Assembly (NCBI GenBank): GCA_963678575.2
Contig: CAXXHV010000001.1
Coordinates: 372,001-436,000, forward strand
Length of the DNA: 64,000 bases
DNA from: Pleomorphochaeta sp963678575
GTDB lineage: Bacteria; Spirochaetota; Spirochaetia; Sphaerochaetales; Sphaerochaetaceae
Direction: 5' to 3'
The translations under genes and the position numbers were made by a program. Position 1 is the stretch's first letter; the number at the start of each line of letters is the position of its first letter. The notes beneath the pieces were generated by a model that searched no databases, had not been told where the DNA came from, and saw nothing but the letters and a program-made list of their open reading frames with translations. Below, piece by piece: positions 43,421 through 52,311 of this stretch.

Positions 43421-44236
43421 TTAGTTAAATATAAATTTTGAAATTGCTTTTGCTATCCCACAATTATCATTTGTGTCTGTAACATATTTTGCTATTTGTT
43501 TGATATGATTAGTTGCATTGCCCATAGCAATTGAACATCCTGCTTGAGTTAGCATTTCAATATCATTTTCATAGTCACCAAAGGCCATTACTTGATCTTT
43601 GTTAATGTTAAAATAATTTGCTAATAAATTAATAGTATTTCCTTTATTAGCTGAGGAAGGATTGATTTCAATTATAAAGTCAGCAGATTGAAGAATATTA
43701 ATTGAATCTAAATTTAAAGCTTCTAGTGCTTTTCTTGTCTTAGCTAATTCTTTCGGATTACCATTTTTTGCAAGCATTTTATAAGGTGAAAAATTCTCTT
43801 TTTCCCAAATGTCAATTTGTTTATCTAAATCGCCAATAATACCTTCATAGCCACACATTGTAATTTGGTGCTTGCTCCAATGGTTTTCTTCATTAAAAAA
43901 ATAATCAAATAAATCAAAGATTTGAGGTGTAGAATTAGTTTCTCTAATAACAGGAATAACTTTTCTTAAATCTTCTAATGAAATTCTAGTATCTTGAATT
44001 ACTTTTCCTTGCCATTCAACATAAGCTCCATTAAAACAAGAATAAATACAAGGTATTTCTAATTCTTCTGCTAAAAAGGTTAGGCCACCTTTGAATCTTC
44101 CAGAAACTAGAGCAATTGGAATATTTTTTTCTTTCCAAGCCCTTTGAAGCATTATTTTATCTTCTTCATTAATTCTTTTTTTAGAATTTAATAATGTTCC
44201 ATCAATATCTGTACAGATTAGCTTTATATCATTCAT
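43421..44236 (-). CDS. HAD-superfamily phosphatase, Cof-type
   Basis: 271 residues, cytosolic. HAD motif I is CTDIDGTLLNS, motif II ALVSGR, and motif IV MAFGDYENDIEML followed by GCSIAMGNA. A C2-type cap lies between, as in sugar-phosphate phosphatases YbiV/Cof. Substrate unknown. No good ribosome site is visible. It is monocistronic. Confidence 0.88.
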   Translation of the reverse strand: MNDIKLICTDIDGTLLNSKKRINEEDKIMLQRAWKEKNIPIALVSGRFKGGLTFLAEELEIPCIYSCFNGAYVEWQGKVIQDTRISLEDLRKVIPVIRETNSTPQIFDLFDYFFNEENHWSKHQITMCGYEGIIGDLDKQIDIWEKENFSPYKMLAKNGNPKELAKTRKALEALNLDSINILQSADFIIEINPSSANKGNTINLLANYFNINKDQVMAFGDYENDIEMLTQAGCSIAMGNATNHIKQIAKYVTDTNDNCGIAKAISKFIFN

Positions 44237-44324
44237 AATTAATTTAATACCTTATAATTTAATTTTATCTATTTTTAACATTTATTATAAAAAAGTTCTA
44301 GTTTAATTATTTATATATAGGTTA

Positions 44325-44627
44325 TTAGTTTATCTCATTATTTAATTCATTAATTTTTTCAATAGCTTCTTTTAAGGTTTTATTGCCTAATTCAGTTGAT
44401 GAATAGTATTTTCGAATTTTTCCTTCAATAAGCACTTTTTTACTTTCGATTAAATTATTTTTTTCTAATTTATGAAAAATAGGATAAAGCGTTCCAGCGC
44501 TAATATCATAGCCATGATTTTTTAATTCTTCTATCATCCAGGAGCCGTAAATAGGTTCTTTTTTTGCATGATATAAAATATGAATTTCAATAAAGGCTAG
44601 GAATATTTTTCTTATTGGGTCTTGCAT
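44325..44627 (-). CDS. PadR family transcriptional regulator
   Basis: 100 residues from the second ATG (44627); the first (44633) sits too close to GGAGA. The winged helix has EPIYGSWMIEELKNHGYDIS and AGTLYPIFHKLEKNNLIES, the standard PadR pattern, and ends with a dimerising helix. Divergent from fetAB with an inverted repeat between, so it likely controls that transporter and itself. Confidence 0.88.
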   Translation of the reverse strand: MQDPIRKIFLAFIEIHILYHAKKEPIYGSWMIEELKNHGYDISAGTLYPIFHKLEKNNLIESKKVLIEGKIRKYYSSTELGNKTLKEAIEKINELNNEIN

Positions 44628-44656
44628 TATCATATCTCCAATGTTACTATAATGTT

Positions 44657-44675
44657 AATATCGAGTTTCGATATT
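44657..44675. promoter_or_regulatory. Inverted repeat, probable PadR operator
   Basis: AATATCGA-GTT-TCGATATT, 8-bp perfect arms, between divergent PadR and ABC genes. A degenerate copy (TTTCAATATT) follows. Confidence 0.65.
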
Positions 44676-44755
44676 GGGTTTCAATATTAAACAATTTGAA
44701 TATTACCCTTATATTCTGAATTTGTCAAATTTGAGTAAGCAACTAAGGATAAAAG

Positions 44756-45367
44756 ATGGATACAATCGAATTATCAAATATAAAATTAAATTTTAATAAT
44801 AAACAAGTTTTAAATAATTTTTCATTAACAATTTCAAATAATGATAAAATTTTAATCAGTGGTAATTCTGGTAAAGGGAAATCAACGATAATTAAAATAT
44901 TATTAGGGTTTCAACAATTTGAAAGCGGGATATATAAAATTAATTCTAAAAACGTTGAAGAATATAATATTTTTGAAGTTAGAAAAATGTTTGCTTATGT
45001 AGATCAAGAGATTTCATTGAGGAAAATATCAGCAAAGCAATATTTACAAGAAATCTCAAAATTTAGTGGGAACTCTTTAACTGGTTTTTTAGATGAAAAA
45101 TTATGTGAGTATTTTGAATTTGATTTAAAGCTTCTTGATAAAGATATTCAGAAATTATCAGGAGGAGAGAGACAACGTTTAGCAATTATTATTTCTATTA
45201 TGTTAAAACGACCCTTTTTTTTGCTTGATGAAATAACATCTGCTCTTGATAAGAATTTAAAACAAAAAACAGTTTCATATTTTTCTTCATGTTCTGCAGG
45301 TGTAATAGCTATTAGTCATGATGAAGTTTGGTTAAATAATAGTAATTTTAAGAAGGTTATATTGTAA
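44756..45367 (+). CDS. fetA: ABC transporter ATP-binding protein, FetA-like
   Basis: 203 residues. Walker A is SGNSGKGKST, signature LSGGERQRLAI, Walker B PFFLLDEITSAL, and the switch His is in AISHDE. Small size and coupling to a FetB-type permease (stop and start share one base) match FetAB, which exports iron and helps against metal or oxidative stress in E. coli. Confidence 0.82.
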   Translation: MDTIELSNIKLNFNNKQVLNNFSLTISNNDKILISGNSGKGKSTIIKILLGFQQFESGIYKINSKNVEEYNIFEVRKMFAYVDQEISLRKISAKQYLQEISKFSGNSLTGFLDEKLCEYFEFDLKLLDKDIQKLSGGERQRLAIIISIMLKRPFFLLDEITSALDKNLKQKTVSYFSSCSAGVIAISHDEVWLNNSNFKKVIL

Positions 45368-46134
45368 TGAATAATATTAGTTATTTAGGTATTTTTTATT
45401 TATCACTATTAATAATTCCAACATTATATGTTAATCATTTGTTAAATGTTCAAATGAATAAAAGAATTATTATTTCAGTTACAAGAATGATAATTCAGTT
45501 AAGTTTAGTTGGAGTTTATTTACAGTATATTTTTGATTTAAATAACAATTTATTAAATGTACTATATATAATTATTATGATGCTTGTTGCCTCAGTTTCA
45601 ATAACTAATTCTACTAAACTAAAGAAGAAAAAGTTATATTTCCCAATTTTTATTTCTATGGCATTGCCTAATTTATTTATGGTTTTATTTTTTAATAAAA
45701 TGGTTATAAATTTAAATAATATATTTGATGCTAGATATATTATTACTATTGGTGGAATGTTGTTAGGAAATGTTTTAAGTGGTGATATTGTTGGCATTAA
45801 TTCTTTTTTTAAAGATATTGATGAAAATAAAAATATAATTAATTTTGATTTAGCATTGGGAGCTACACAAGTACAATCGATAAAACCTTATGTTAAAAAT
45901 GCTTTAACTGCTTCAATCACACCAACTGTTTCTTCTATGGCAACAATAGGCTTAGTAGCCCTTCCTGGAATGATGACAGGTCAAATTCTTGGTGGTAGTG
46001 TTCCCCTTGAAGCTATTATGTATCAGATTGCTATTATGATAGCAATTTATGTAACAAGATATATAAATATTATAAGTTCTGTTTATGTTTCTAATAAATA
46101 TATATTTGATAAAAAGGGGCAAATGTATTGTTAA
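45367..46134 (+). CDS. fetB: ABC transporter permease, FetB (UPF0014) family
   Basis: 255 residues with about seven transmembrane helices. Family blocks are GGMLLGNVLSGDIVGIN, LALGATQVQSIKPYVKNAL, SITPTVSSMATIGLVALPG and MMTGQILGGSVPLEAIMYQ (each recognisable in UPF0014). It partners with the preceding ATPase as an inner-membrane exporter, probably of iron. Confidence 0.85.
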   Translation: MNNISYLGIFYLSLLIIPTLYVNHLLNVQMNKRIIISVTRMIIQLSLVGVYLQYIFDLNNNLLNVLYIIIMMLVASVSITNSTKLKKKKLYFPIFISMALPNLFMVLFFNKMVINLNNIFDARYIITIGGMLLGNVLSGDIVGINSFFKDIDENKNIINFDLALGATQVQSIKPYVKNALTASITPTVSSMATIGLVALPGMMTGQILGGSVPLEAIMYQIAIMIAIYVTRYINIISSVYVSNKYIFDKKGQMYC

Positions 46135-46418
46135 ATATTATAAAAAATTATTATAAAATTTTTTAATTAAAACAAAAAAAAATTAATAAGTAAAAGAAAA
46201 TTGATATTCATATTTAAAAAGTTGCATTAATTTTGTGACTTTTTTTATTTGCAAAATATACTCATTATTTGCTTCAACTGTATATAAATTATGTAAAACC
46301 TTTGTTTAATATTGGTATTTTCCAGTTTTTTCCTTATTTAATTGAAAATAAGTTGAATGTTTATGCAGTTTATTGTATATATAATTCAATAATATTTTAA
46401 AAAATATTGTTATATATC
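46135..46418. other. AT-rich region upstream of livK
   Basis: About 280 bases with no ORF. Very AT-rich with several possible -10 boxes, as expected for the promoter area of a highly expressed binding-protein gene; no single promoter stands out. Confidence 0.5.
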
Positions 46419-46459
46419 GCTTAGGAGGAAAGCTAAGTTTTTACTTAGTATATAGAACA
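46419..46459 (+). promoter_or_regulatory. livK leader with two mutually exclusive hairpins around a distant AGGAGG
   Basis: CTTAG (46420-46424), CTAAG (46433-46437) and CTTAG (46444-46448) allow the middle copy to pair with either side. The upstream pairing holds the AGGAGG (46423-46428) in its loop; the downstream one frees it and shortens its distance to the ATG, which otherwise is about 31 bases. Confidence 0.45.
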
Positions 46460-47623
46460 ATGAAAAAAAGTTTATTAACTGTTTTAGCAATTTTAGCAAT
46501 TGCTCCTGCTTTTATTTTTGCTCAAGGAGATAAGGAAGTAGCTTATAATGTTGGCTTTATCGGTCCTATGACTGGTGACTATGCTAACTATGGTATCCTT
46601 TGTAATAATAGTGCTCAATTAGCTGTTAAAAATTTCAATGCTGCTGGTGGTATTAATGGTACACCTGTAACATTGATTACAGAAGATTCAGAAGGTACAA
46701 TTGAAAAAGGAAACTCTGCTATTGAAAAATTATCAAGTTCAGATAATATTTTAGCTCTTGTTGGTCCAATTTTCACTGGAACAACTTTTGCTGTTGCTGA
46801 TAGATGTCAAAGTGAAGGAATTCCATTAATTACTCCTTCTGCAACACATGCTGATATTACATCTGCTGGTGATATGATCTTTAGAACTGTTGTTTCTGAT
46901 GGTTTACAAGGTGAAGTTGCTGGTCATTATTTCTATGAAGTTTTAGGTCATAAAAAATTAGCTGTATTATATGCAAAGAATGACTATTCACAAGGTTTAT
47001 ATGAAAGCATGAGTGCAACATTTGAATCACTTGGTGGTGAAATCGTTTCTGCTGAAACTTGTATGGTTGGTGATAAAGACTTTAAGACTCAATTAACAAA
47101 AATTAAAGCTGCAAAACCAGATGCAATTTATATTCCAGACTATACTACAGAAATGGCTCAAATTCTTGAACAAGCTGCTCAATTAGATGTTAAAGCACCA
47201 TTTGTATCTTGTGATGGTTTCTCAAATCCTGAAATTTATAATTTAGCTGGTGCTTATACTGATGGTGTTGTATATGTTGGTCCTGCAAAAGTTAAAGAAA
47301 GTCCTGCATTCAGTGATTTTGTAAATGAATATAAAGCAACATATGGTGTAGAGCCTGATTCATTCGCAATTAATGCTTATGACGGTGCTAATATTATTCT
47401 TAATGCAATTAAAACTGCAGCAGCAGATGGTAAAGCAACAAGAGTAAAAGTTAGAGATGCAATTGCTGCTACTAAAGACTATGTAGGTGTTGGTGGGTTA
47501 ATTAACTTTGCTCCTAATGGGGATTTAGTTGCTTATCAAGGTGTTTACAAAGTAAATGGTACAACTCCTGAATATTTAGGTGCATTTAAAGTTGTAAATG
47601 GTAAATTAGAAAAAGTAGAATAA
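46460..47623 (+). CDS. livK: Branched-chain amino acid ABC transporter, periplasmic binding protein
   Basis: 387 residues. Signal peptide ends near FAQG (residue 23). It has the Leu/Ile/Val-binding family blocks NVGFIGPMTGDYANYG, NAAGGINGTPV, IALVGPIFTGTT, FRTVVSDGLQGEVAG, VLYAKNDYSQG and YDGANIILNAI. It is first of livKHMGF and followed by a hairpin. The substrate is likely leucine-type or related amino acids; other amide ligands are possible in this family. Confidence 0.92.
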   Translation: MKKSLLTVLAILAIAPAFIFAQGDKEVAYNVGFIGPMTGDYANYGILCNNSAQLAVKNFNAAGGINGTPVTLITEDSEGTIEKGNSAIEKLSSSDNILALVGPIFTGTTFAVADRCQSEGIPLITPSATHADITSAGDMIFRTVVSDGLQGEVAGHYFYEVLGHKKLAVLYAKNDYSQGLYESMSATFESLGGEIVSAETCMVGDKDFKTQLTKIKAAKPDAIYIPDYTTEMAQILEQAAQLDVKAPFVSCDGFSNPEIYNLAGAYTDGVVYVGPAKVKESPAFSDFVNEYKATYGVEPDSFAINAYDGANIILNAIKTAAADGKATRVKVRDAIAATKDYVGVGGLINFAPNGDLVAYQGVYKVNGTTPEYLGAFKVVNGKLEKVE

Positions 47624-47644
47624 AAATAATACTTATAAAACTTT

Positions 47645-47665
47645 AGCCGGCTTTATGAGCCGGCT
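47645..47665 (+). promoter_or_regulatory. Intercistronic hairpin livK-livH
   Basis: AGCCGGCT (47645-47652) and AGCCGGCT (47658-47665), each self-complementary, form an 8-bp GC-rich stem with loop TTATG followed by TTTG. Likely partial terminator and message stabiliser. Confidence 0.8.
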
Positions 47666-47728
47666 TTGAGTTTAAGATTGAATTTGAAAAATAATAATAA
47701 AAAAGATAATTAAAAAAGGAGACCCAGC

Positions 47729-48649
47729 GTGGGATCACTTTCAGAAATTTTCCAACATTTTATGAACGGACTTACCCTTGGTGGTGTTTATGCTTTAATA
47801 GCATTAGGCTACACAATGGTTTATGGGATATTAAAATTTATTAATTTTGCCCATGGGGATGTACTTATGGTTGGAGCTTACATTGGATTATTTGTTTTCG
47901 ATGCTTTAAGAGGAAGTGCACCATTAGGTGCTTGGACTTTTTTTGCATTTTTTATAGCAATGATAATTTCAATGATTTTAACTGCAACTTTAGGTATGGT
48001 AATTGAAAGGGTTGCATATAAACCTTTAAGAAAAGCCTCTAGGTTAGCTCCATTATTATCTGCTATTGGTGTATCATTTATACTTTCAAATGGTGCAGCT
48101 TGGGCATGGGGAACACAGAGTAGGAAATTAAATTATCCATTTGATAATACACCTTTTGAAATTGGTGGTGTTGTAATAACTCCACACCAAGTATTAATAC
48201 TTGTTGTATCTTTAGTTATGATGGTTGCCTTAAAACTATTTGTTGATAGATCACGAATGGGAAAAGCCATGAGAGCAACAAGCTTAGATCAAGATACTGC
48301 AAGACTTATGGGTATTAATGTTAATGTTGTAATTAGTTTAACCTTTGCTATCGGTTCTGCTTTAGCAGCAACTGGCGGTATGTTAATTGCTTTGGATTTT
48401 AAATGTTATCCAACTATGGGTATTATGTTAGGTCTAAAAGCTTTTGTAGCTGCAGTAGTTGGAGGTATTGGAAATATAGGTGGAGCTATGTTAGGCGGTA
48501 TTACTTTGGGTCTATTAGAAACCTTTGGTGTTGCTGTTTTTGGTATTCCTCAAGCAATGAAAGACACAATTTCTTTTGCTATATTAATTATTGTATTACT
48601 TGTTCGCCCCCAAGGTTTACTTGGTAAAGTGGTAAAGGAGAAGGTATAA
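47729..48649 (+). CDS. livH: Branched-chain amino acid ABC transporter permease
   Basis: 306 residues, starting at GTG with AAAGGAGA upstream. About eight helices; hallmarks GGVYALIALGYTMVYGILKF, INFAHGDVLMVGAY, MRATSLDQDTARLMGINV and VVGGIGNIGGAMLGG. Its TAA shares a base with the livM ATG. Confidence 0.93.
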   Translation: MGSLSEIFQHFMNGLTLGGVYALIALGYTMVYGILKFINFAHGDVLMVGAYIGLFVFDALRGSAPLGAWTFFAFFIAMIISMILTATLGMVIERVAYKPLRKASRLAPLLSAIGVSFILSNGAAWAWGTQSRKLNYPFDNTPFEIGGVVITPHQVLILVVSLVMMVALKLFVDRSRMGKAMRATSLDQDTARLMGINVNVVISLTFAIGSALAATGGMLIALDFKCYPTMGIMLGLKAFVAAVVGGIGNIGGAMLGGITLGLLETFGVAVFGIPQAMKDTISFAILIIVLLVRPQGLLGKVVKEKV

Positions 48650-49566
48650 TGGTTAATTTTTTCTTACTTATATTAATATATAGTGGTATTTATGCCTTAA
48701 TGGCAATTGGTCAAAATTTAATTACTGGTTATACAGGAATGTTAAGTCTTTGCCAAGCTGGATTTTTTGCAATAGGTGCTTATGCAACTGCTATTTTAAC
48801 AACATCAGGTTGGTCCTTTTGGGCAACTTTACCGATTGCTGCATTATTAGCTGCATTGTTTGGTGTTTTAATTGGTCTTCCTACATTAAGATTAAAAGGC
48901 GATTATTTGGCAATTGCAACTTTAGGGTTTGGTGAAATTGTTAGAAACGTTTTAAACAACTGGGATAGCTTGACAGGTGGTCCAATGGGAATTCAAAGAA
49001 TTCCAATGGCAACTATTTTTGGTTTTACAATTAATCCTTATAAAAAATGGGCATTTTTGATAATGGTCGTTGTTATTGTATTAATTGCTTATTATTTGTT
49101 TGAAAGATTAGGTAGATCTAGAATGGGAAGAGCTTTACAAGCAATTAGAGATGATGAAATTGCTGCAGCTTCTATGGGTATTAATGTTACAAAATATAAA
49201 GTTTGGGCATTTGCTATTGGAGCCTCTGTAGCTGGTATTGCAGGTTCTCTTCAAGCTGTTTTTGCATTATCTGTTACTCCAGGATCTTATACCTTTATGG
49301 TATCAATAATGGTATTGTGTATGGTAGTTCTAGGCGGTATGGGGAATTTCTCTGCTGTTATTTTAGGAGCTTTCATTATTCAACTTATTAGTTATTTCCC
49401 TCAATTAACAGGACTTTCAAGTGTTATTCCTCCACAATTTAAACAAATATTATTTGGTTTAATTCTTGTTGTAATGATGATTTGGAGGCCTCAAGGTATA
49501 ATAGGTGTTAGAAGTTATAGAGTTGGGAATAAAAAAACTAAATCAAAAGCAAAGGGGAATAAATAA
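48649..49566 (+). CDS. livM: Branched-chain amino acid ABC transporter permease
   Basis: 305 residues. LivM blocks: GQNLITGYTGMLSLCQAGFF, IGLPTLRLKGDYLAIATLG, LTGGPMGIQRIP, RALQAIRDDEIAAASMGINV and VLGGMGNFSAVILGA. A lysine-rich tail ends the protein. Stop overlaps the livG start. Confidence 0.93.
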   Translation: MVNFFLLILIYSGIYALMAIGQNLITGYTGMLSLCQAGFFAIGAYATAILTTSGWSFWATLPIAALLAALFGVLIGLPTLRLKGDYLAIATLGFGEIVRNVLNNWDSLTGGPMGIQRIPMATIFGFTINPYKKWAFLIMVVVIVLIAYYLFERLGRSRMGRALQAIRDDEIAAASMGINVTKYKVWAFAIGASVAGIAGSLQAVFALSVTPGSYTFMVSIMVLCMVVLGGMGNFSAVILGAFIIQLISYFPQLTGLSSVIPPQFKQILFGLILVVMMIWRPQGIIGVRSYRVGNKKTKSKAKGNK

Positions 49567-50342
49567 TGAATTTATTACAAACAGATAAATTAACCCGTGC
49601 TTATGGTGGTGTATTAGCTGTAAACGAAGTAGATTTTTCTGCTCAAGAAGGTTTAATTACTGGATTAATTGGACCAAATGGAGCGGGGAAAACAACCTTG
49701 TTCAATAATATGACAGGGTTAGATGTGCCTACAAGTGGGAAAGTATATTTTCATGGTAAAGATATTACAGGTTACCCTAGTCATAAAATTGCAAGATTAG
49801 GTATTGCGAGAACTTTCCAAAATATTAGATTGTTTAAAGAAATGTCAGTAATTGAAAATATTATGATTGGAAGACATTTTATGACAGGCAAAGACCCTAA
49901 TAAAGGTAGATTTTTTAATATGCTTAATTCTTATTTCTCTATGAAAGAAGAAGAAGAATTAATGCTGGAAAATGCTCATGATTGGTTAAAATTTTTTGAT
50001 ATGGGAAATCTTGCAAATGAAAATGCAAAGAATCTTCCTTATGGAAGACAACGTGAATTAGAAATTGCTAGAGCCTTAGCTTCAAATCCAAAAATCTTAT
50101 TTCTTGATGAACCAGCTGCTGGTATGAACCCTCAAGAAACTGAACATTTAATGGATACTATTAGAAAAATTAGAGATACTGATGTAACAGTTGTATTAAT
50201 TGAACATGATATGAAATTGGTTATGAGTATTTGTGATAATATTACAGTTTTAAATTATGGTCAGAAAATTGCTCAGGGAACTCCTAAGGAAATAAAGAAT
50301 AACCCATTAGTTATTGAAGCATATTTAGGTAAGGAGGAATAA
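49566..50342 (+). CDS. livG: Branched-chain amino acid ABC transporter ATP-binding protein
   Basis: 258 residues. Walker A GPNGAGKTT, the LivG-type RTFQNIRLFKEMSVIEN, signature LPYGRQRELEIARAL, Walker B ILFLDEPAAGMN and IEHDMKLVM. The AFQ/QN pattern and long insertion before the signature distinguish LivG from LivF. Confidence 0.93.
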   Translation: MNLLQTDKLTRAYGGVLAVNEVDFSAQEGLITGLIGPNGAGKTTLFNNMTGLDVPTSGKVYFHGKDITGYPSHKIARLGIARTFQNIRLFKEMSVIENIMIGRHFMTGKDPNKGRFFNMLNSYFSMKEEEELMLENAHDWLKFFDMGNLANENAKNLPYGRQRELEIARALASNPKILFLDEPAAGMNPQETEHLMDTIRKIRDTDVTVVLIEHDMKLVMSICDNITVLNYGQKIAQGTPKEIKNNPLVIEAYLGKEE

Positions 50343-50343
50343 G

Positions 50344-51075
50344 ATGGCTTTATTAAATTTAGATAATATTAGTGTTTCTTATGGCTCAATCAAAGCTCTA
50401 AAAGACGTTTCAATGCATGTTAATGAAGGGAATATCGTTAGTTTGATAGGGGCTAATGGTGCAGGAAAAAGCACTCTTCTCAAAGCGATTGTAGGTTTGG
50501 AACCATTAGTTAATGGAACTATTTCCTATGATGGTAATATTATTGCAACAAATGTAGCATCAAAAAGTTTACCAACTGAAAAGATTGCTAGAAATGGAAT
50601 TGCTTTAGTGCCAGAGGGCAGAAGAGTTTTTGCAGATATGAGTGTTGAGGAAAATTTAGATATGGGTGCTTTTATGGTTAGAGATGAAAATCTAATAAAG
50701 CAAAAAAAAGAAGAAATGTATGAGTTTTTCCCAATTTTAGGTGCAAGAAGAAAACAAAAGACTAGATCTTTATCTGGTGGAGAACAGCAGATGATGGCTA
50801 TTGCAAGAGCTCTTATGAGTTCTCCTCGAATGATTTTATTAGACGAACCTGGTTTAGGTTTAGCTCCTTTAATTATTCAAGATATTTTTGAAAAGATTGC
50901 TTATATTAACCAAAGTGAAAATGTTACAGTTTTCTTGGTAGAACAAAATGCGAGAATGGCTTTAAAAGCATCAACTGAAGGCTATGTAATGGAGAATGGA
51001 AGGATTGTGTTATCAGGTTCTTCAAAGGATTTATTAAATAATGATAGTGTTCAGAGTGCATATTTAGGAGCTTAG
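50344..51075 (+). CDS. livF: Branched-chain amino acid ABC transporter ATP-binding protein
   Basis: 243 residues. Walker A GANGAGKST, VPEGRRVFADMSVEENL, signature LSGGEQQMMAIARAL, Walker B MILLDEPGLGLAP and VEQNARMAL. It starts one base after the livG stop with AAGGAGG inside livG, and closes the operon before a terminator. Confidence 0.93.
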   Translation: MALLNLDNISVSYGSIKALKDVSMHVNEGNIVSLIGANGAGKSTLLKAIVGLEPLVNGTISYDGNIIATNVASKSLPTEKIARNGIALVPEGRRVFADMSVEENLDMGAFMVRDENLIKQKKEEMYEFFPILGARRKQKTRSLSGGEQQMMAIARALMSSPRMILLDEPGLGLAPLIIQDIFEKIAYINQSENVTVFLVEQNARMALKASTEGYVMENGRIVLSGSSKDLLNNDSVQSAYLGA

Positions 51076-51099
51076 TTTATATTATATTTTTTTTATAAT

Positions 51100-51128
51100 G
51101 CTTATCCTTTTTAGGGTAAGCGTTTTTT
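51100..51128 (+). terminator. Terminator of livKHMGF
   Basis: GCTTATCC (51100-51107) pairs with GGGTAAGC (51114-51121), one G-T pair, followed by six T residues. Confidence 0.88.
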
Positions 51129-51130
51129 AT

Positions 51131-51172
51131 TAAAAAAGAACTAAACCACCAAAATAATTGATGATTTAGTTC
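51131..51172 (-). terminator. Terminator of the eda-VOC gene
   Basis: The arms 51138-51151 and 51159-51172 pair fully on the minus strand using two G-U pairs, which would be mismatches on the plus strand. The minus-strand RNA continues into TTTTTTAATAAA. Confidence 0.75.
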
Positions 51173-51230
51173 AAGAGTATCAATTAAAAAAATTACACTA
51201 TGTTATTTATAATTTTTTTCAGTGCACAAT

Positions 51231-52187
51231 TTATTTTCTAACTAAATGAAGCGCAAAACCAGAAACCTCTTCATTGAAGTAGCACACTTTCAATTGATTT
51301 TTGTCGTTGTATTGGTAAGAACTTTCTTTTGGAGTTAGTCCTTTATCTTTTAAATATTCAATTGTTCTTTCAATATCATTACATCTAAACCCAATATGTC
51401 CTTTTTTTCCACTGAATAGTCTTGGAATTACTTCAATTTTATCTGATAAGAAAGTGCTTGAAGATCCCTTGTTTACATCAAGATTGAAAAGAGAAAGCAT
51501 ATCAATAGTTTTTTCTGATTCATTATCATCTTCAATTCCTATATGAGCAAATTCAAATCCTTGTAATTCAAGCATTGCAGCTTTACACATATCAGTAATT
51601 GTTTCCCATTCTTCATTTTCAATTAAATCTGCTTTAACCATCCAGGATCCACCAGTAGCTAATACATTGCTTGTTCTAGCATAATTTTGTAGATTATTTA
51701 AATTAATTCCACCAGTAGGCATAAACATTAGATTTGGGAATGGTCCTGCAAAGTTTTTAAGCATATTTATTCCCCCAGAAGCCTCTGCTGGGAAGAATTT
51801 TAAAACATCAAATCCTCGAGCTAAACCTTTTTCAATATCACTTGGAGTACAAACTCCAGGAATTATTGTTATATTGTTTTCAATGCACCAATCAACTGTT
51901 GCTTCATTGAATCCAGGAGAAACAATAAATTTAGCTCCTGCTGCAACAGCTTTTTTTGCTAAATCTACATTAGTAACAGTTCCTGCTCCAACAAACATGT
52001 TTGGATAGGTTTTTGAAATATTTTTAATACTTTGCTCTGCAGCGTCAGTTCTAAAAGTAACTTCCGCACAATTGATTCCACCATCAAGTAAAGCTTTTGC
52101 TAAACCTACTGCTTTGTCGGCATTATCTAATTTTACAACTGGAACAATACCAATATTATGAAGTGTTCTTTTCATTTCTTCAGTCAT
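51231..52187 (-). CDS. eda: KDPG/KHG aldolase fused to a VOC (glyoxalase-like) domain
   Basis: 318 residues from the ATG at 52187, which has AAGGAGAAA at the right distance; a start 17 codons upstream would begin in the regulatory region. Residues 1-205 are a class I KDPG aldolase: Glu42 and Arg46 in AEVTFRT, Schiff-base Lys130 in DVLKFFPAE, and FMPTGGIN. Residues about 215-318 form a VOC-type fold (FAHIGIEDD..., IGFRCNDIERTIEYLKDKG). It cleaves 2-keto-3-deoxy-6-phosphogluconate to pyruvate and glyceraldehyde-3-phosphate after kdgK action. Role of the VOC part is unknown. Confidence 0.88.
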   Translation of the reverse strand: MTEEMKRTLHNIGIVPVVKLDNADKAVGLAKALLDGGINCAEVTFRTDAAEQSIKNISKTYPNMFVGAGTVTNVDLAKKAVAAGAKFIVSPGFNEATVDWCIENNITIIPGVCTPSDIEKGLARGFDVLKFFPAEASGGINMLKNFAGPFPNLMFMPTGGINLNNLQNYARTSNVLATGGSWMVKADLIENEEWETITDMCKAAMLELQGFEFAHIGIEDDNESEKTIDMLSLFNLDVNKGSSSTFLSDKIEVIPRLFSGKKGHIGFRCNDIERTIEYLKDKGLTPKESSYQYNDKNQLKVCYFNEEVSGFALHLVRK

Positions 52188-52211
52188 TATTTTCTCCTTG
52201 TTTTTAAAAAT

Positions 52212-52224
52212 GGAACAATGTTCC
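52212..52224. promoter_or_regulatory. Palindromic operator in the eda/kdgK divergent region
   Basis: GGAACA-A-TGTTCC, perfect 6-bp arms, upstream of the kdgK -35 box and within the predicted eda leader. The IclR-family gene two genes away is the likely binder. Confidence 0.7.
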
Positions 52225-52231
52225 GAAAAAC

Positions 52232-52260
52232 TTGACAATTTCTATAATAACCCTTAATAT
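52232..52260 (+). promoter_or_regulatory. kdgK promoter
   Basis: TTGACA (52232-52237), 17 bases, TAATAT (52255-52260). Predicted start near 52267 leaves a leader of about 45 bases. Confidence 0.75.
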
Positions 52261-52272
52261 TTAGATTATCAA
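52244..52272 (-). promoter_or_regulatory. eda promoter
   Basis: Minus strand TTGATA (52272-52267), 17 bases, TATTAT (52249-52244). It interleaves with the kdgK promoter, so RNA polymerase can occupy only one at a time; the palindrome at 52212 lies just past its start. Confidence 0.65.
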
Positions 52273-52311
52273 GAGTAAAGTTTAATTAAATTAGACATTT
52301 TGGAGGAAAAT

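Noticed and set aside
48403..49391. Cys/Trp/Tyr-rich plus-strand ORFs inside livH, livM (and 22389-22646 inside the RbsC-like gene)
   Set aside because: They are out-of-frame shadows of real permease genes with abnormal composition.
52188..52238. Upstream start for the eda-VOC gene
   Set aside because: It would run through the operator palindrome; the ATG at 52187 has a proper ribosome site.
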